64,000 nt of DNA, from assembly GCA_958428295.1 (NCBI GenBank), contig CAUAFL010000001.1, positions 98,501 through 162,500 of the forward strand, written 5' to 3'. Source of the stretch: an uncultured Bacillota bacterium. GTDB taxonomy: Bacteria > Bacillota_I > Bacilli_A > RF39 > UBA660. The translations under genes and the position numbers were made by a program. Under the pieces are notes generated by a model, which searched no databases, was not told the DNA's origin, and saw only the letters and a list, made by a program, of their open reading frames with translations. This document shows positions 15,679 to 24,166 of this stretch, piece by piece (the first letter of the stretch is position 1; every line of letters starts with the position of its first letter).

Positions 15679-18102
15679 ATGTATCCACTTGGAAAACAAT
15701 TTGAAATAGAAATAGAAAAAGCCAAAAGTGATGAGAAATGTGTATATCAAGGAAGTCATTATCGTATTACGGTATTAACAGAACGTTTGGTGCGGCTAGA
15801 GTATAGTCCCTTGGGTAGTTTTAGCGATTTGCCAAGCCAATTAGCGTTTTATCGGTCGTTTACCTTTCCAGAATTTAAGGTTAAACAGGATCAGAAGTTC
15901 TTAGAGATTACCACAAAGTATTTTCGACTTGTCTATGTTAAAGAAATGCCTTTTGCAGGAACTAAAATGGATCCTATGAAAAATTTAAAATTAACATTAT
16001 TTAGTGGTAATAGTAATAACGATCGGGATTGGTATTATGGTCATCCGGAAGTTCGTAATATGAATGGAAATATGATGAGTGAAGATATAAAAATTCCTAA
16101 AGTTTTACAGCGGGGTCTTTATTCACTGGAAGGTTTTTCTTCTATCGATGATAGTCAAAGTTTTTTACTTGAGGCTGATGGAACTCTTGTTACTAGAGAA
16201 AAGGGCAGTATTGATATTTATGTCTTCATGTATGGAAAAGATTTTCAGTTAGCACTCAAAGATTATTTTAAGTTAACTGGTCAGCCAGCACTGATTCCGC
16301 GTTATGCTCTTGGCAATTGGTGGAGTCGGAACACAACTTATCAAGAACAGGACATTTTAGGGGTGATTAATAATTTTGAACGACGGAAAGTACCACTTTC
16401 TGTCTTGTTGTTGGATAAAGATTGGCATTACCGTGATGTTGGCGCTGATAAAAATTTAGAGAGTGGCTTCACCTTTAATAAAGATTTATTTCCTAATCCT
16501 AGGGAATTAATTCATGTTCTTCATCAACATAATATTCGATTAGGATTACAAATTAACCCAGAAGCAGGGATTTATCCTCATGAAATGTATTATGGCAAAG
16601 CCTGTGAATATTTAGGTGTTACTGCTGGTAAAATAATCGTTTTTGATCCTTTAAATCCTAAATTATTAGATGTTTATTTTAAGTTATTTTTGCATCCTTT
16701 AGAAGCTTTGGGGGTCGATTTCTTTTGGCATGATTATACAGCGAAAGAGCAAGTTTTTTCCCTGTTAGCTTATAACCACTATCATTATTTGGATTCAGGA
16801 CGTAATCCGGCTAAACGTAGTATAATGCTATCACGCAATGCTATTTATGCTCCTCATAGATATCCTATTCTTTATGCTGGAAATAGTGAGGTTTCTTGGG
16901 AAGGATTGCGGGCAATTTCTGCCAATACTTTGAGTGCCGCTAATATTGGCGTTTCTTTTTGGAGTTATGATGTTGGTGGCAATCACGGAGGAATTGAAGA
17001 AAGTGAATTGTATATTCGATATGTCGAGCTTGGCTGTTTTAGTCCTATTTTAAGATTTCATGCAGCTCGTGGTAATTATTATAAAAGAGAGCCCTGGCGT
17101 TGGGATATCAAAACAGAGACTATTGCCAATGATTATTTACGTCTAAGGCATCGCTTAATCCCTTATTTGTATACAGAGTCTTATCAATATTATCAACAGG
17201 GACGTCCTTTAATAGAACCATTTTATTATGATGTACCTTGGGTTATCGATGATAATATGTATCGTTATGAGTATTATTTAGGTCGTTCCTTATTAGTTTC
17301 TCCTATTTTGACTAAAAAAGATATGATTATGAGCCGAACGATTCACCGCTTCTTTATTCCAGAAGGCATTTGGTATGATTTTAAAACAGGCAAGAAATTT
17401 CCGGGTAATAAGAAGTATGTTTCTTTTTATAAAGAGGAAGATTATCCGGTGTTTGCGCGCAGTGGGGCGATTATTCCTCTTTCTAATCGTAGCGATATTA
17501 ATAATATTGGTCTACCTATTGATTTGGAAATTCATATTTTTCCAGGGGTGTCTAATATTTATACTCTTTATGAAGATGATGGTTTAACATCTTTATATAA
17601 AGAAGGCTATTATTTAAAAACCGACATTGACTACAATTATTTGCAAAATAATTATACACTTATTATTCGTTCAGTAGAAGGCAAAAGTGGCGTCGTACCC
17701 GCAAAACGAAATTATAAAATTCGTTTTCGGAATACGAAACAAGCAGAAGAGGTGAAAGCAAATTTTAATGAGCGTGAAATAGCGATTCAAGCGATGTATA
17801 TTGAAGAAAATGATTTTGTGGTTGAAATTCAAAATGTTGATACGATTGGCCAATTAACAATTAACTGTAAGGGAAAAGATATTGAAATTGATGCTGTTCG
17901 ATTAATTAATGAAGATATTGATAGTATTTTATTAGACTTACAGATTAATACTTATTTAAAAGAAGAAATTGCCAAAATTATTTTTGGGGAAGACCCTATT
18001 AAGAAAAAACGAATTGCTATTCGAAAACTTCGTTCTAAGGGATTATCTAAAGAACATATGAAGTTGTTTTTAAAATTACTGGAATATATTGAACAAGTTT
18101 AA
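15679..18102 (+). CDS. Glycoside hydrolase family 31 protein (alpha-glucosidase-like) with altered acid/base residue
   Basis: This about 807-residue cytoplasmic protein has a GH31 fold: N-terminal beta-sandwich, (beta/alpha)8 barrel from about residue 200 and beta C-terminal domains. The nucleophile Asp352 is in GVDFFWHDYT. The acid/base Asp, found in related proteins as GD about six residues before a conserved W (SGDTxxSW), is Asn402 here (AGNSEVSW). The other barrel blocks NWWSRNT, SFWSYDVGG and FHAARGNYYKREPW are intact. The last about 100 residues are a helical extension. I chose ATG at 15679, 5 bases after AGGTGA. Candidates are an alpha-glucosidase, a transglycosidase or a binding pseudo-enzyme. 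It has its own promoter and terminator. Confidence 0.88.
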   Translation: MYPLGKQFEIEIEKAKSDEKCVYQGSHYRITVLTERLVRLEYSPLGSFSDLPSQLAFYRSFTFPEFKVKQDQKFLEITTKYFRLVYVKEMPFAGTKMDPMKNLKLTLFSGNSNNDRDWYYGHPEVRNMNGNMMSEDIKIPKVLQRGLYSLEGFSSIDDSQSFLLEADGTLVTREKGSIDIYVFMYGKDFQLALKDYFKLTGQPALIPRYALGNWWSRNTTYQEQDILGVINNFERRKVPLSVLLLDKDWHYRDVGADKNLESGFTFNKDLFPNPRELIHVLHQHNIRLGLQINPEAGIYPHEMYYGKACEYLGVTAGKIIVFDPLNPKLLDVYFKLFLHPLEALGVDFFWHDYTAKEQVFSLLAYNHYHYLDSGRNPAKRSIMLSRNAIYAPHRYPILYAGNSEVSWEGLRAISANTLSAANIGVSFWSYDVGGNHGGIEESELYIRYVELGCFSPILRFHAARGNYYKREPWRWDIKTETIANDYLRLRHRLIPYLYTESYQYYQQGRPLIEPFYYDVPWVIDDNMYRYEYYLGRSLLVSPILTKKDMIMSRTIHRFFIPEGIWYDFKTGKKFPGNKKYVSFYKEEDYPVFARSGAIIPLSNRSDINNIGLPIDLEIHIFPGVSNIYTLYEDDGLTSLYKEGYYLKTDIDYNYLQNNYTLIIRSVEGKSGVVPAKRNYKIRFRNTKQAEEVKANFNEREIAIQAMYIEENDFVVEIQNVDTIGQLTINCKGKDIEIDAVRLINEDIDSILLDLQINTYLKEEIAKIIFGEDPIKKKRIAIRKLRSKGLSKEHMKLFLKLLEYIEQV

Positions 18103-18133
18103 AGAAAAAGGGATGAATTCTCTTTTTTTCTTT
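18101..18133 (+). terminator. Terminator after the GH31 gene
   Basis: AAAGAAAAAGGGA pairs with TCTCTTTTTTTCTTT around a short loop. The next promoter follows directly. Confidence 0.7.
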
Positions 18134-18141
18134 GCTATAAT
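18133..18141 (+). promoter_or_regulatory. Extended -10 promoter of the SDR-ECF-truA cluster
   Basis: TGCTATAAT is a perfect extended -10 box, 23 bases before the ATG of the SDR gene. No terminator or second promoter is evident before truA, so it may drive the whole cluster. Confidence 0.6.
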
Positions 18142-18163
18142 AGGAATATGGGTGGTGACGTAA

Positions 18164-18916
18164 ATGAAAGCAATGATTACTGGTGCTTCTAGTGGCATCG
18201 GTCGGGATATGGCCCTTTATTTAAGTCAGTTAGGGTATGATTTAATTTTGGTAGGGCGCAATAAGCAAGCATTAGAGCAATTGACAGAGCAGTTAACAAC
18301 AAAAGTAAAAATAGTGATTGTTGATTTGGGGAATGAACAAAAGGTTAAAGAATTATATGTGTTAACCAAAAATGAGGGTATTGATTTACTAATCAATAAT
18401 GCTGGTTTTGGTGTGTTTGGGGAGTTTAGTAAAACAGACTTATCTAAGGAGATGGATATGGTAGCGGTTAATATCCGTGCTGTTCATATGCTTACTAAGT
18501 TTTATCTAAAAGATATGATGCAAAAAAATAAAGGTCATATTTTAAATGTAGCTAGTAGTGCTGCTTTCTTTCCGGGGCCCTTATTTAGTAGTTATTATGC
18601 TAGTAAAGCTTATGTCTATCGACTTAGCTTAGCGCTTCAGGAAGAATTACGTCGTAGTAAAAGTAACGTATGTGTATCCGTTTTATGTCCTGGGCCTGTG
18701 ACTACTAATTTTAATCAACAAGCAGGAGTAGAGTTTCACATTAAGTCTTTAGCTAGTAACTATGTAGCCAAATATGCGATTGATCATTGTTTAAAAGGGA
18801 AAAAGGTGATTATTCCGGGGATAGAAATGAAAATGGCTAAATTTTTAAGTCATTTTGTAAGTGATCAAAGGTTAGCTAAAATAGCCTATCATATGCAAAG
18901 GAAAAAGGTGAAGTAA
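18164..18916 (+). CDS. Short-chain dehydrogenase/reductase (SDR family)
   Basis: This 250-residue NAD(P)-dependent oxidoreductase has the classical SDR motifs: cofactor loop TGASSGIG (residues 6-13), INNAGFG (NNAG), catalytic Ser in NVASSAAFF, and YYASKAYVYRLS (YxxxK). A GRN after the second strand suggests NADP preference. It resembles the YohF/DltE-like short reductases of unknown substrate. The ribosome site is GGTGGTGA. It is followed without a gap by the first ECF ATPase gene (ATG one base after its stop), so co-transcription is likely; the metabolic link is unclear. Confidence 0.9.
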   Translation: MKAMITGASSGIGRDMALYLSQLGYDLILVGRNKQALEQLTEQLTTKVKIVIVDLGNEQKVKELYVLTKNEGIDLLINNAGFGVFGEFSKTDLSKEMDMVAVNIRAVHMLTKFYLKDMMQKNKGHILNVASSAAFFPGPLFSSYYASKAYVYRLSLALQEELRRSKSNVCVSVLCPGPVTTNFNQQAGVEFHIKSLASNYVAKYAIDHCLKGKKVIIPGIEMKMAKFLSHFVSDQRLAKIAYHMQRKKVK

Positions 18917-19711
18917 ATGTGTTCTTTAGCAGTAGATGATTTAACCGTTTATCCCTTTAAAAACTTAAATTTATTATTTCCTAGTAATACTTTTACAATG
19001 ATCGCAGGTTCTAATCAGAGTGGTAAGACTATGCTTATTAGAGTAATGAGTGGATTAGTAGTGACCAAAAAGATGGTTCGTATTAATAGGACCTATTTAG
19101 AGGAACTATCTTCTTATGAACGATCTAAGAAAATTGGTGTTTTTCTGGGTGGTGAAGAATGGTATTTTCTTTTCAAAACCGTAGAAGAGGAGCTTCGCTT
19201 TCCTTTAGAAAATTTACGGTATGAAAAGGACGTTATTGATCAATTAGTTAAAAATATTGCTTCCGATTTTCATTTAAATGCTATTTTAAAGTTAAATCCT
19301 AATCATCTGTCGAAATTTTTAAAGGTGAAAGTATTACTAGCTCTTGAAGTTATTACCAAACCAGAGTTGTTGCTACTTGATGATCCTACTAAGATGTTAA
19401 CTAAAAAGGAAGCTGCTGAAGTTATTCGTATTTTAAATAAACAGCAGTCTTTGGGGATGACAATTATTATGACTACTTCTAACCTTAATGACGTACTGGA
19501 GGCTAAAACTTCTAAGTTATATTTATTACATCAGGGTAAAATAGTTTTAGAGGGAGCTCCTTTTGTTGTGTTAAATGAGGATAGTTTAATTAATAAAATC
19601 GGTTTGCGGCTTCCCTTTATGGTTGATCTTTGTGTTAAACTGAAATATTATAATTTAATTGATACTATTGATTTAAATCCAGAAAGTTTGGTGAATCACT
19701 TATGGAAATAA
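18917..19711 (+). CDS. EcfA1-like energy-coupling-factor ATPase with degenerate motifs
   Basis: This 264-residue ABC ATPase sits at the EcfA1 locus (ecfA1-ecfA2-ecfT-truA), where relatives power vitamin uptake by ECF transporters. Walker A is intact (GSNQSGKT, residues 31-38). The other motifs are lost: the Q-loop Gln is Leu77 (VFLGG), the signature LSGGQ is LSKFL (131-135), the catalytic Glu after Walker B is Asp156 (LLLLDDPT) and the H-switch His is Ser188 (TTSNL). A family-type C-terminus (GLRLPFMVDLCVKLK) is kept. It overlaps the next gene by 10 bases. ATP may bind without normal hydrolysis; this is inferred. Confidence 0.8.
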   Translation: MCSLAVDDLTVYPFKNLNLLFPSNTFTMIAGSNQSGKTMLIRVMSGLVVTKKMVRINRTYLEELSSYERSKKIGVFLGGEEWYFLFKTVEEELRFPLENLRYEKDVIDQLVKNIASDFHLNAILKLNPNHLSKFLKVKVLLALEVITKPELLLLDDPTKMLTKKEAAEVIRILNKQQSLGMTIIMTTSNLNDVLEAKTSKLYLLHQGKIVLEGAPFVVLNEDSLINKIGLRLPFMVDLCVKLKYYNLIDTIDLNPESLVNHLWK

Positions 19712-20496
19712 AATTTCAACGTATTAGTGGAGGCGAATTGACGAATCTTTCCTTTTGTATTCCTCATGGTCAGATCACAGGAATTACGGGTCAGGGGAAG
19801 AGTACAGCACTAAAATTATTAGACTTGTTAATTCCTTTTAAGGGAAGTGTATTTTATGATGGGAAAAAACCCCTTAAGAAAGAGTTGTATATGTTTCGCA
19901 AAGAGTTGGTGTTAGTGACGGAGAATTTTGTCAATCAGTTTCAACTCTCTTCTATTTATGCGTATTTTGCTTATTATATAAAATATTATCGTATTGAAGT
20001 AAAAAATGTGGAGGAAAAAATGAAAGGTGCTCTTAAGATCGTTGGGTTAGATAGTAGTTTACTAAAGAAGGATTTTGTCAAATTGTCTAGTAGTGAATTA
20101 AAAAAGGTTCAATTAGCATTAGCCTTTTTATCAAATCCCAAAGTTATTTTATTGGATGAACCGTTTATTCATTTAGATGAAAAAGAAGAGAAAAAAATTT
20201 TTCGTATTCTAGAAAAATTGAAGGATAAGTTTGGAAAAACAATCGTGCTAGCTAGTAATAATAGTGAAATATTGTATCAGTATACTAGTCATTTAATTGT
20301 TTTAGAAGAAGCAACCGTGTTATTAGAGGGAGCGACGGATCAGCTATATTTTGAAAGTGATGCGCTTCGTAAAACTTCACTTGATATTCCGGAAATTGTA
20401 TCATTTATTCAATTAGTTGAAGAAAAAAAAGGAATTTCTTTAGATCACCGCAAGGATGTACGGGATTTAATAAAGGATATTTATCGGAATGTATAG
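19702..20496 (+). CDS. EcfA2-like energy-coupling-factor ATPase with degenerate signature
   Basis: This is the second ABC ATPase of the module, 264 residues. Walker A (GITGQGKS, 27-34) and Walker B with catalytic Glu153 (VILLDEPFIHLD) are intact. The Q-loop Gln is Glu74, the signature is LSSSE instead of LSGGQ (128-132) and the H-switch His is Asn186 (ASNNSE). In ECF ATPases each active site uses Walker A/B of one subunit and the signature of the other, so both composite sites here lack a normal signature. It overlaps its neighbours by 10 and 8 bases, indicating tight co-translation. Confidence 0.8.
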   Translation: MEIKFQRISGGELTNLSFCIPHGQITGITGQGKSTALKLLDLLIPFKGSVFYDGKKPLKKELYMFRKELVLVTENFVNQFQLSSIYAYFAYYIKYYRIEVKNVEEKMKGALKIVGLDSSLLKKDFVKLSSSELKKVQLALAFLSNPKVILLDEPFIHLDEKEEKKIFRILEKLKDKFGKTIVLASNNSEILYQYTSHLIVLEEATVLLEGATDQLYFESDALRKTSLDIPEIVSFIQLVEEKKGISLDHRKDVRDLIKDIYRNV

Positions 20497-21025
20497 TGAA
20501 GAAGTAGAACGGGTGCCATTAAAATCCTTGACGATCAGTTTTATGTTGGCACTAGGAATGATTTTTGTAGTCCCAAATTCATTGTTAAAATTGTTAGGAT
20601 TTAGTTTGTTTTTCTTATTTATTCACAGATTTGGGCTTTATTGTTGTCGAGTTTTGTCGATAACAGCCATTTTGATAGGGGTTATCCACATTTGCTGTGG
20701 AAAACTTACGATTTTATCATGGTGTTTATTGTTTATAGGTAGTGTTATCATTTATGTGGCAAATATTCCTAAATCTTTATGTTTTCAAGTGCTGGGCTGC
20801 TTTTTCCCCCAGAAAATAGCTTATTGGGGACTTTATTTTTTTCATGTGTTTCACTATACCATAACTCAATTACAGTATCACTATCAACAAGCAAAGGAAT
20901 TTTCGGTATCATCCTTTTATTTACATTTCTTTAGGTATCTTGCGCTTAGTTATCAGACTAGTTTGGTAATTGCTCAAAAGTTGCAGCAAGTCTATTGTCA
21001 TCGTTTTTTTGGTTATCGCCCTTAA
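20489..21025 (+). CDS. Short EcfT-like transmembrane protein
   Basis: This 178-residue protein occupies the EcfT position and overlaps ecfA2 by 8 bases. It has four hydrophobic segments (about residues 13-30, 34-52, 54-70, 73-92) and then a soluble C-terminus (YHYTITQLQYHYQQAKEFSVSSFY). EcfT is usually about 265 residues with coupling helices carrying Ala-Arg-Gly motifs; those are not visible here. The call rests on position and membrane topology, not on clear sequence identity. It may be a reduced scaffold for the two altered ATPases. Confidence 0.55.
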   Translation: MYSEEVERVPLKSLTISFMLALGMIFVVPNSLLKLLGFSLFFLFIHRFGLYCCRVLSITAILIGVIHICCGKLTILSWCLLFIGSVIIYVANIPKSLCFQVLGCFFPQKIAYWGLYFFHVFHYTITQLQYHYQQAKEFSVSSFYLHFFRYLALSYQTSLVIAQKLQQVYCHRFFGYRP

Positions 21026-21038
21026 AGGAGGAATTTAT

Positions 21039-21806
21039 GTGCGCTATTTAATTCAATTTTCTTATGATGGAACTAATTTTGCTGGTTATCAAGCACAGCC
21101 TAATACGAACTTACGGACAATTCAGGGGACGATAGAAGAGGTTCTTACTTCTATTAATAATCATCACCGGGTAAAGATTACTGCGACAGGTCGGACGGAT
21201 CGAGGGGTACACGCTATGAGTCAGTATGCTCATCTTGATATGACCGTAGAAATTACCTCCTCCCAGTTAAAACGGGCATTAAATAGTTATTTGCCTGCTG
21301 ATATTCATGTCATCAGGGTAGAGGAGGCACCTAGTAATTTTCATGTTCGCTATGCTACGATTGCGAAAGAATATCAATATCGTATTAATGTAGGTGAGTA
21401 TCAACCACTTAGACGACACTATGTCTACCAACATAATCATCCCCTTGCTGTTGAAAAGATGCAAAAGGCACTTGCGTATTTGGTGGGGACTCATGATTTT
21501 AGGGCCTTTGTTACCGAAAATGAGAATCAAAAAAATTGTGTACGGACACTTTTTAGTGCACATCTTTGTTTTGATCCAGTGTTTACGGAAGAGTTAGTAT
21601 TTACTTTTCGGGGGGATGGTTTTATGCGTTATCAGGTACGGAATATGGTTGGTTTATTGTTAAAAGTTGGTACTGGTAAGATTGAGCCACTTTTAGTAAA
21701 AGAAATTTTAGAGAGTAAGACCCGCGGCAAATTTGGCGCACGGGCACCAAGTGCGGGATTATGTCTTGTAGAGGTAGTATTGGACCGGACAAAGCTTTTC
21801 CCTTAG
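21039..21806 (+). CDS. truA: tRNA pseudouridine(38-40) synthase TruA
   Basis: TruA converts uridines 38-40 of the anticodon arm of many tRNAs to pseudouridine. This 255-residue protein shows the catalytic Asp54 in ATGRTDRGVHA, an N-terminal RYLIQFSYDGTNFAGYQ and the C-terminal FRGDGFMRYQVRNMVG block. I start it at GTG 21039, 7 bases after AAAGGAGG. The longer in-frame start at 20970 would lie inside the EcfT gene. The order ecfA1-ecfA2-ecfT-truA-rplM-rpsI is widely conserved in Firmicutes; here rplM is separated by one extra gene. Confidence 0.95.
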   Translation: MRYLIQFSYDGTNFAGYQAQPNTNLRTIQGTIEEVLTSINNHHRVKITATGRTDRGVHAMSQYAHLDMTVEITSSQLKRALNSYLPADIHVIRVEEAPSNFHVRYATIAKEYQYRINVGEYQPLRRHYVYQHNHPLAVEKMQKALAYLVGTHDFRAFVTENENQKNCVRTLFSAHLCFDPVFTEELVFTFRGDGFMRYQVRNMVGLLLKVGTGKIEPLLVKEILESKTRGKFGARAPSAGLCLVEVVLDRTKLFP

Positions 21807-21867
21807 CCTTCTATACAATTTCCTTTTTTTGTGCTACGATAGGAAAAATAGAAAGAAGGCGTCCTAA

Positions 21868-23055
21868 ATGTTAGCTCTTTTATTTTTGCCGTTTTATTTT
21901 TTACTGAATTGTTATCTTTGTCGTGTCTTAATCACCTATCTTTGTGCTTGTAGTCAATTCTTTGGCAAACGTTTTCCACGGTTTGTTTTTTATCTCTTAT
22001 ACAGTTTCTTTGCTAGCAGTTTTTTGATTGGTTTTTTGTTGTCTAGTGGCAATTTTCAAAGGTTTTTTAAAGTTGTTGGTAATTCTTTTTTAGGTGTCCT
22101 TATCTATGGGGTGCTCGCTATCCTAGTTGTTAAGATAGGCTGGTTTCTATGGTGTCGGTTTCGTCATGTAACTTCTTATCAACCTTCTTTAAAACAAGTC
22201 GTACTGGGAGGGTCGTGTTGTTTGTTTTTAATTTATGCGATCAGTGTCGCCGGGGTTATTCATGCCAAACAATTAACTCTTACTTCCTATCATTTAACCG
22301 TTCCTAAAAAAGCCAAGACTGCCTCCATGAAAATTGCTCTTGTCTCCGATTTACACTTAGGTTATACTACTTCTTATCGCCAAATTGCACAAATGGTCGC
22401 AATGATTAATGAGCAGCAAGTAGATGCGGTGGTGATTGCTGGGGATATTTTTGATAATAATTATGAAGCGATTGCCAATCCACAATCGTTTCAACAATTG
22501 TTTTTAGGATTACAAAGTCGTTATGGGGTTTATGCTGTGAATGGAAATCATGATGTTAAAGAAAAGGAACTTGCTGGTTTTACTTTTCCTCAGGTCACGC
22601 CTCCTATTAGTGATCAGCGAATGAATGCCTTTTTAGAACGCTCAGGAATTACTCTATTGCAGGATCAATATGTATTATTACCTAATGATGTTTATTTGTA
22701 TGGACGAGTAGATGCCAAAAAGAAAGGGCGAGCACGAACACGTAAAACGGCTTCTCAAATTACTTCAGTTTTAGATAGCAATAAACCACTTATTGTCATT
22801 GATCATGAACCTAATGAGTTATCAGCCTTGGCAGAAGCTTTAGTGGATGTTACTTTATCAGGACATACGCATGATGGACAACTTTTTCCTCTTAATTTGT
22901 TAATTAATATTTTTTATGAAAATAGTTATGGTTATCAACAAAATAAATCTATGCATAGTATTGTTACTTCAGGCGTAGGATTATTTGGACCTAACATGCG
23001 TGTATTTACTAACGCAGAAGTTTGTCTTGTAACGATTGATTTTTCTATGGATTAG
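21868..23055 (+). CDS. Membrane-anchored metallophosphoesterase (calcineurin-like)
   Basis: This 395-residue protein has four hydrophobic segments in its first about 130 residues, then a calcineurin-like phosphoesterase domain. Metal-binding motifs are in order: SDLHLG (about 160), AGDIFDN, NGNHDVKE, DHEP and SGHTHDGQLFP. It resembles YkuE/YaeI-type membrane phosphoesterases, for which lipid or nucleotide substrates have been proposed. It lies between truA and rplM, breaking a common gene order. The rplM promoter starts just behind its stop codon. Confidence 0.88.
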   Translation: MLALLFLPFYFLLNCYLCRVLITYLCACSQFFGKRFPRFVFYLLYSFFASSFLIGFLLSSGNFQRFFKVVGNSFLGVLIYGVLAILVVKIGWFLWCRFRHVTSYQPSLKQVVLGGSCCLFLIYAISVAGVIHAKQLTLTSYHLTVPKKAKTASMKIALVSDLHLGYTTSYRQIAQMVAMINEQQVDAVVIAGDIFDNNYEAIANPQSFQQLFLGLQSRYGVYAVNGNHDVKEKELAGFTFPQVTPPISDQRMNAFLERSGITLLQDQYVLLPNDVYLYGRVDAKKKGRARTRKTASQITSVLDSNKPLIVIDHEPNELSALAEALVDVTLSGHTHDGQLFPLNLLINIFYENSYGYQQNKSMHSIVTSGVGLFGPNMRVFTNAEVCLVTIDFSMD

Positions 23056-23058
23056 TGA

Positions 23059-23087
23059 TTGACTTTAGGCTTAGCTTTTGGTATAAT
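23059..23087 (+). promoter_or_regulatory. Promoter of rplM-rpsI
   Basis: TTGACT (23059-23064) and TATAAT (23082-23087) are 17 bases apart. Transcription should start near 23094. Confidence 0.8.
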
Positions 23088-23108
23088 TTTAATCGGTACA
23101 TTTTATAT

Positions 23109-23141
23109 CCCCACATAGATTGAACTGTGGGAAAGTTCAAT
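23109..23141 (+). promoter_or_regulatory. L13 ribosomal-protein leader structure
   Basis: CCCACA (23110-23115) pairs with TGTGGG (23126-23131). The loop sequence ATTGAAC (23119-23125) pairs with GTTCAAT (23135-23141) just downstream. The two stems interlock as an H-type pseudoknot, or act as exclusive hairpins. The position fits the L13 leader known in low-GC Firmicutes, where L13 or a partner represses its own mRNA. Confidence 0.7.
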
Positions 23142-23161
23142 TTAAGTAAAGGAGAAAGAAT

Positions 23162-23590
23162 ATGACAAGTTATATGCAAAAAAAGGAAACAGTAAAGAGA
23201 AGCTGGTATGTGATCGATGCAGAAGGGAAACCTTTAGGTCGTGTTGCTAGTAAGGCTGCTCATATCCTACGTGGAAAACATAAGCCGACGTTTACGCCGC
23301 ATGTTGATTGTGGTGATTATGTAATTATTGTCAATGCTTCGAAAGTAGCTTTAACAGGTAATAAGTTAAATGACAAAAAGTATTATAGTCATTCTCAGTA
23401 TCCAGGTGGATTAAGAGAGAGAACTGCCAAAGAGATGATTGAAAAATATCCACAAGAAATGGTTGAAAAAGCAGTCAAAGGGATGTTACCTAAGAATCGT
23501 TTAGGTAGAAGTATGTATAAAAAATTATTTGTTTATACGGATAATCAACATCCACATATGGCTCAAAAGCCTGAAGAAATGGATATTTAA
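23162..23590 (+). CDS. rplM: 50S ribosomal protein L13
   Basis: This 142-residue protein is the L13 subunit of the large ribosomal subunit. It matches the family throughout, for example [19 protein letters not shown] near the start and [19 protein letters not shown] in the middle. A strong promoter and a structured 5' leader precede it; the leader probably mediates feedback control. The ribosome site AAAGGAG lies 7 bases before the ATG. S9 follows 14 bases downstream, the normal pairing. Confidence 0.98.
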   Translation: MTSYMQKKETVKRSWYVIDAEGKPLGRVASKAAHILRGKHKPTFTPHVDCGDYVIIVNASKVALTGNKLNDKKYYSHSQYPGGLRERTAKEMIEKYPQEMVEKAVKGMLPKNRLGRSMYKKLFVYTDNQHPHMAQKPEEMDI

Positions 23591-23604
23591 GAGGGAGGTT
23601 TATG

Positions 23605-24027
23605 ATGGCAAAAGAGAAAAAAGTTTATACGGGAACAGGCAGAAGAAAAACAAGTGTTGCTCGGGTAGCCTTAACACCGGGAACTGGTAAAATTACCATT
23701 AATGGTCGTGATGTAAATGAATATTTCCCTTATCCTACTTTGGTAATGGACTTAACACAACCATTAGATGTTACCAATACAAGAGAAATGTTTGATGTTG
23801 TTGCGAATGTTTCTGGTGGAGGTTTTTCTGGTCAGGCTGGTGCTGTAAGACTAGGAATTGCAAGAAGTCTCTTAGTTTATGATGCAGCAACCCCTGCTGA
23901 TTCTGAAAATAGTTATCGTAAAACACTTAAAGCTTTGGGATTTATTACTCGTGATTCACGTAAAAAAGAACGTAAAAAACCGGGTCTTAAGAAAGCTCGT
24001 AGAGCACCACAGTTCTCAAAACGTTAA
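23605..24027 (+). CDS. rpsI: 30S ribosomal protein S9
   Basis: S9 of the small subunit, about 140 residues. It has the start [14 protein letters not shown] and the universal basic end [12 protein letters not shown], whose last Lys-Arg contacts P-site tRNA. There are two ATGs in a row (23602, 23605); I chose the second because GGGAGG then sits 6 bases away. It is co-transcribed with rplM and ends in a terminator. Confidence 0.97.
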   Translation: MAKEKKVYTGTGRRKTSVARVALTPGTGKITINGRDVNEYFPYPTLVMDLTQPLDVTNTREMFDVVANVSGGGFSGQAGAVRLGIARSLLVYDAATPADSENSYRKTLKALGFITRDSRKKERKKPGLKKARRAPQFSKR

Positions 24028-24047
24028 TATTTATTATTGTTTCTTGG

Positions 24048-24081
24048 ACCATTGAATTGTTTCTAATTCAGTGGTTTTTTT
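24048..24081 (+). terminator. Terminator of rplM-rpsI
   Basis: ACCATTGAATT pairs with AATTCAGTGGT (one wobble) around GTTTCT, followed by a run of T. Confidence 0.85.
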
Positions 24082-24166
24082 GTGGGATATTTGATTTTAG
24101 TCTTCAATATTTTAGACACAAAATACATATTTTAGCATACATTACGTTAGAGGGAGGAATTTATGT

